Assembly (NCBI GenBank): GCA_021787035.1
Contig: JAJYMM010000126.1
Span: forward strand, 1 to 64,000
Reading direction: 5' to 3'
DNA: 64,000 nt
DNA from: Actinomycetes bacterium
Lineage (GTDB): Bacteria; Actinomycetota; Acidimicrobiia; Acidimicrobiales; Palsa-688
Both the position numbers and the translations under genes were made by a program. Positions 63,720 through 64,000 of the stretch are shown one piece after another; within the stretch, counting starts at the first letter, position 1, and each line of letters opens with the position of its first letter. The notes beneath the pieces are model-generated. The model had not been told where the DNA came from, ran no database searches, and was given only the letters and a program-made list of their open reading frames with translations.

Positions 63720-64000
63720 GTGCCGGACAGGCTGAGCCCGGGGATGATCGAGGCGCTCGGGATGATCGCGCCCGGCAAGCGGCTCCGGGAGGGGCTTGAC
63801 AGGATCCTCCAGGCCAAGATGGGTGCCCTGATAATCGTGGGTGACGGGCCCGAGGTGCTGTCCATCTGCTCCGGGGGGTTCCTCCTCGACTCAGAGTTCA
63901 GCCCGCAGCGGCTCTCCGAGCTGGCCAAGATGGACGGGGCCATCATCCTCGCCGCAGACGCGAGCCGGATAGCCAGGGCCAACGTCCACCTGGTGCCGAG
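63720..64000 (+). CDS. disA: DNA integrity scanning diadenylate cyclase DisA (5' part)
   Basis: The first 93 codons of a gene cut by the window end. The product makes c-di-AMP and scans DNA for branches. Seen: MIEALGMIAPGKRLREGLDR, AKMGALIIVGDGPEVL, ELAKMDGAIILAADASRI with the DGA active-site motif of the DAC domain. The RHR motif and DNA-binding domains lie beyond the end. GTG start with a -10 box. radA-disA adjacency is common in actinobacteria and firmicutes. Confidence 0.93.
   Translation, partial: MPDRLSPGMIEALGMIAPGKRLREGLDRILQAKMGALIIVGDGPEVLSICSGGFLLDSEFSPQRLSELAKMDGAIILAADASRIARANVHLVP

Overview
The window is high-GC bacterial DNA with the gene order and gene families of an actinobacterium: glnE, a SigR/RsrA pair, an IdeR/DtxR-type regulator, a zinc-metalloprotease–tilS–hpt–folE–folP–folBK–panC–coaX–lysS island, and clpC followed by radA and disA. 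The long secreted proteins built from repeats of the type GYWLVA.DGGVFAFGDA..YGS are, as far as I recall, common in the class Acidimicrobiia, so I infer a member of that class. Genus and species cannot be told from the sequence. I see no rRNA, tRNA, insertion sequence, prophage or CRISPR array.

Layout. 1-708: no convincing gene; two minisatellites. 709-5726: envelope glycan genes (GT87 and PIG-V-type membrane mannosyltransferases, a polyprenyl-phosphate mannose synthase, a UGM-like flavoprotein). 5723-7243: an acidic zinc-ribbon protein with an internal duplication. 7322-11938: glnE and nadE, divergent and 18 bp apart. 11952-15458: small genes, a HAD phosphatase, a STAS/RsbW partner-switch pair and a DtxR-type regulator with its operator inside its promoter. 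15484-22105: hppA, topA, aminotransferase. 22317-37111: a surface region with three secreted repeat proteins (one Ig-like, one fused to a subtilase, one fused to a SpoIID domain), four glycosyltransferase or methyltransferase genes, a GT-B half protein and gmd. 37319-42589: sucCD and a giant FAD/Fe-S dehydrogenase. 42601-47424: otsA, an ATP-dependent DNA ligase, infA with an apparent CTG start, a glycerophosphodiesterase and an FHA protein. 47519-48706: sigR-rsrA and a small zinc-finger protein. 48786-58318: the tRNA-modification, purine-salvage, folate, pantothenate and CoA island, ending in lysS. 58336-64000: polyprenyl diphosphate synthase, clpC, radA and the start of disA.

How the genes work together. 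The mannosyltransferases, Gmd, the GT2/GT4 enzymes and the FkbM protein point to assembly of a polyprenol-linked, deoxyhexose-containing surface glycan beside the genes of the secreted repeat proteins it may decorate. GlnE and NadE both bear on glutamine use. FolE, FolP and the FolB-FolK fusion cover most of dihydrofolate synthesis; PanC and CoaX supply two steps to CoA.

Two window-wide patterns stand out. Fifteen start codons, most of them ahead of first or monocistronic genes, are preceded at 6-8 nt by a TANNNT -10 hexamer, which implies leaderless mRNAs and decides several starts. Many genes, including housekeeping ones, carry short in-frame tandem repeats (units of 9, 15, 18, 24 or 36 bp). 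Positions were read by eye; no database search was possible, so family names rest on motifs I recognise.
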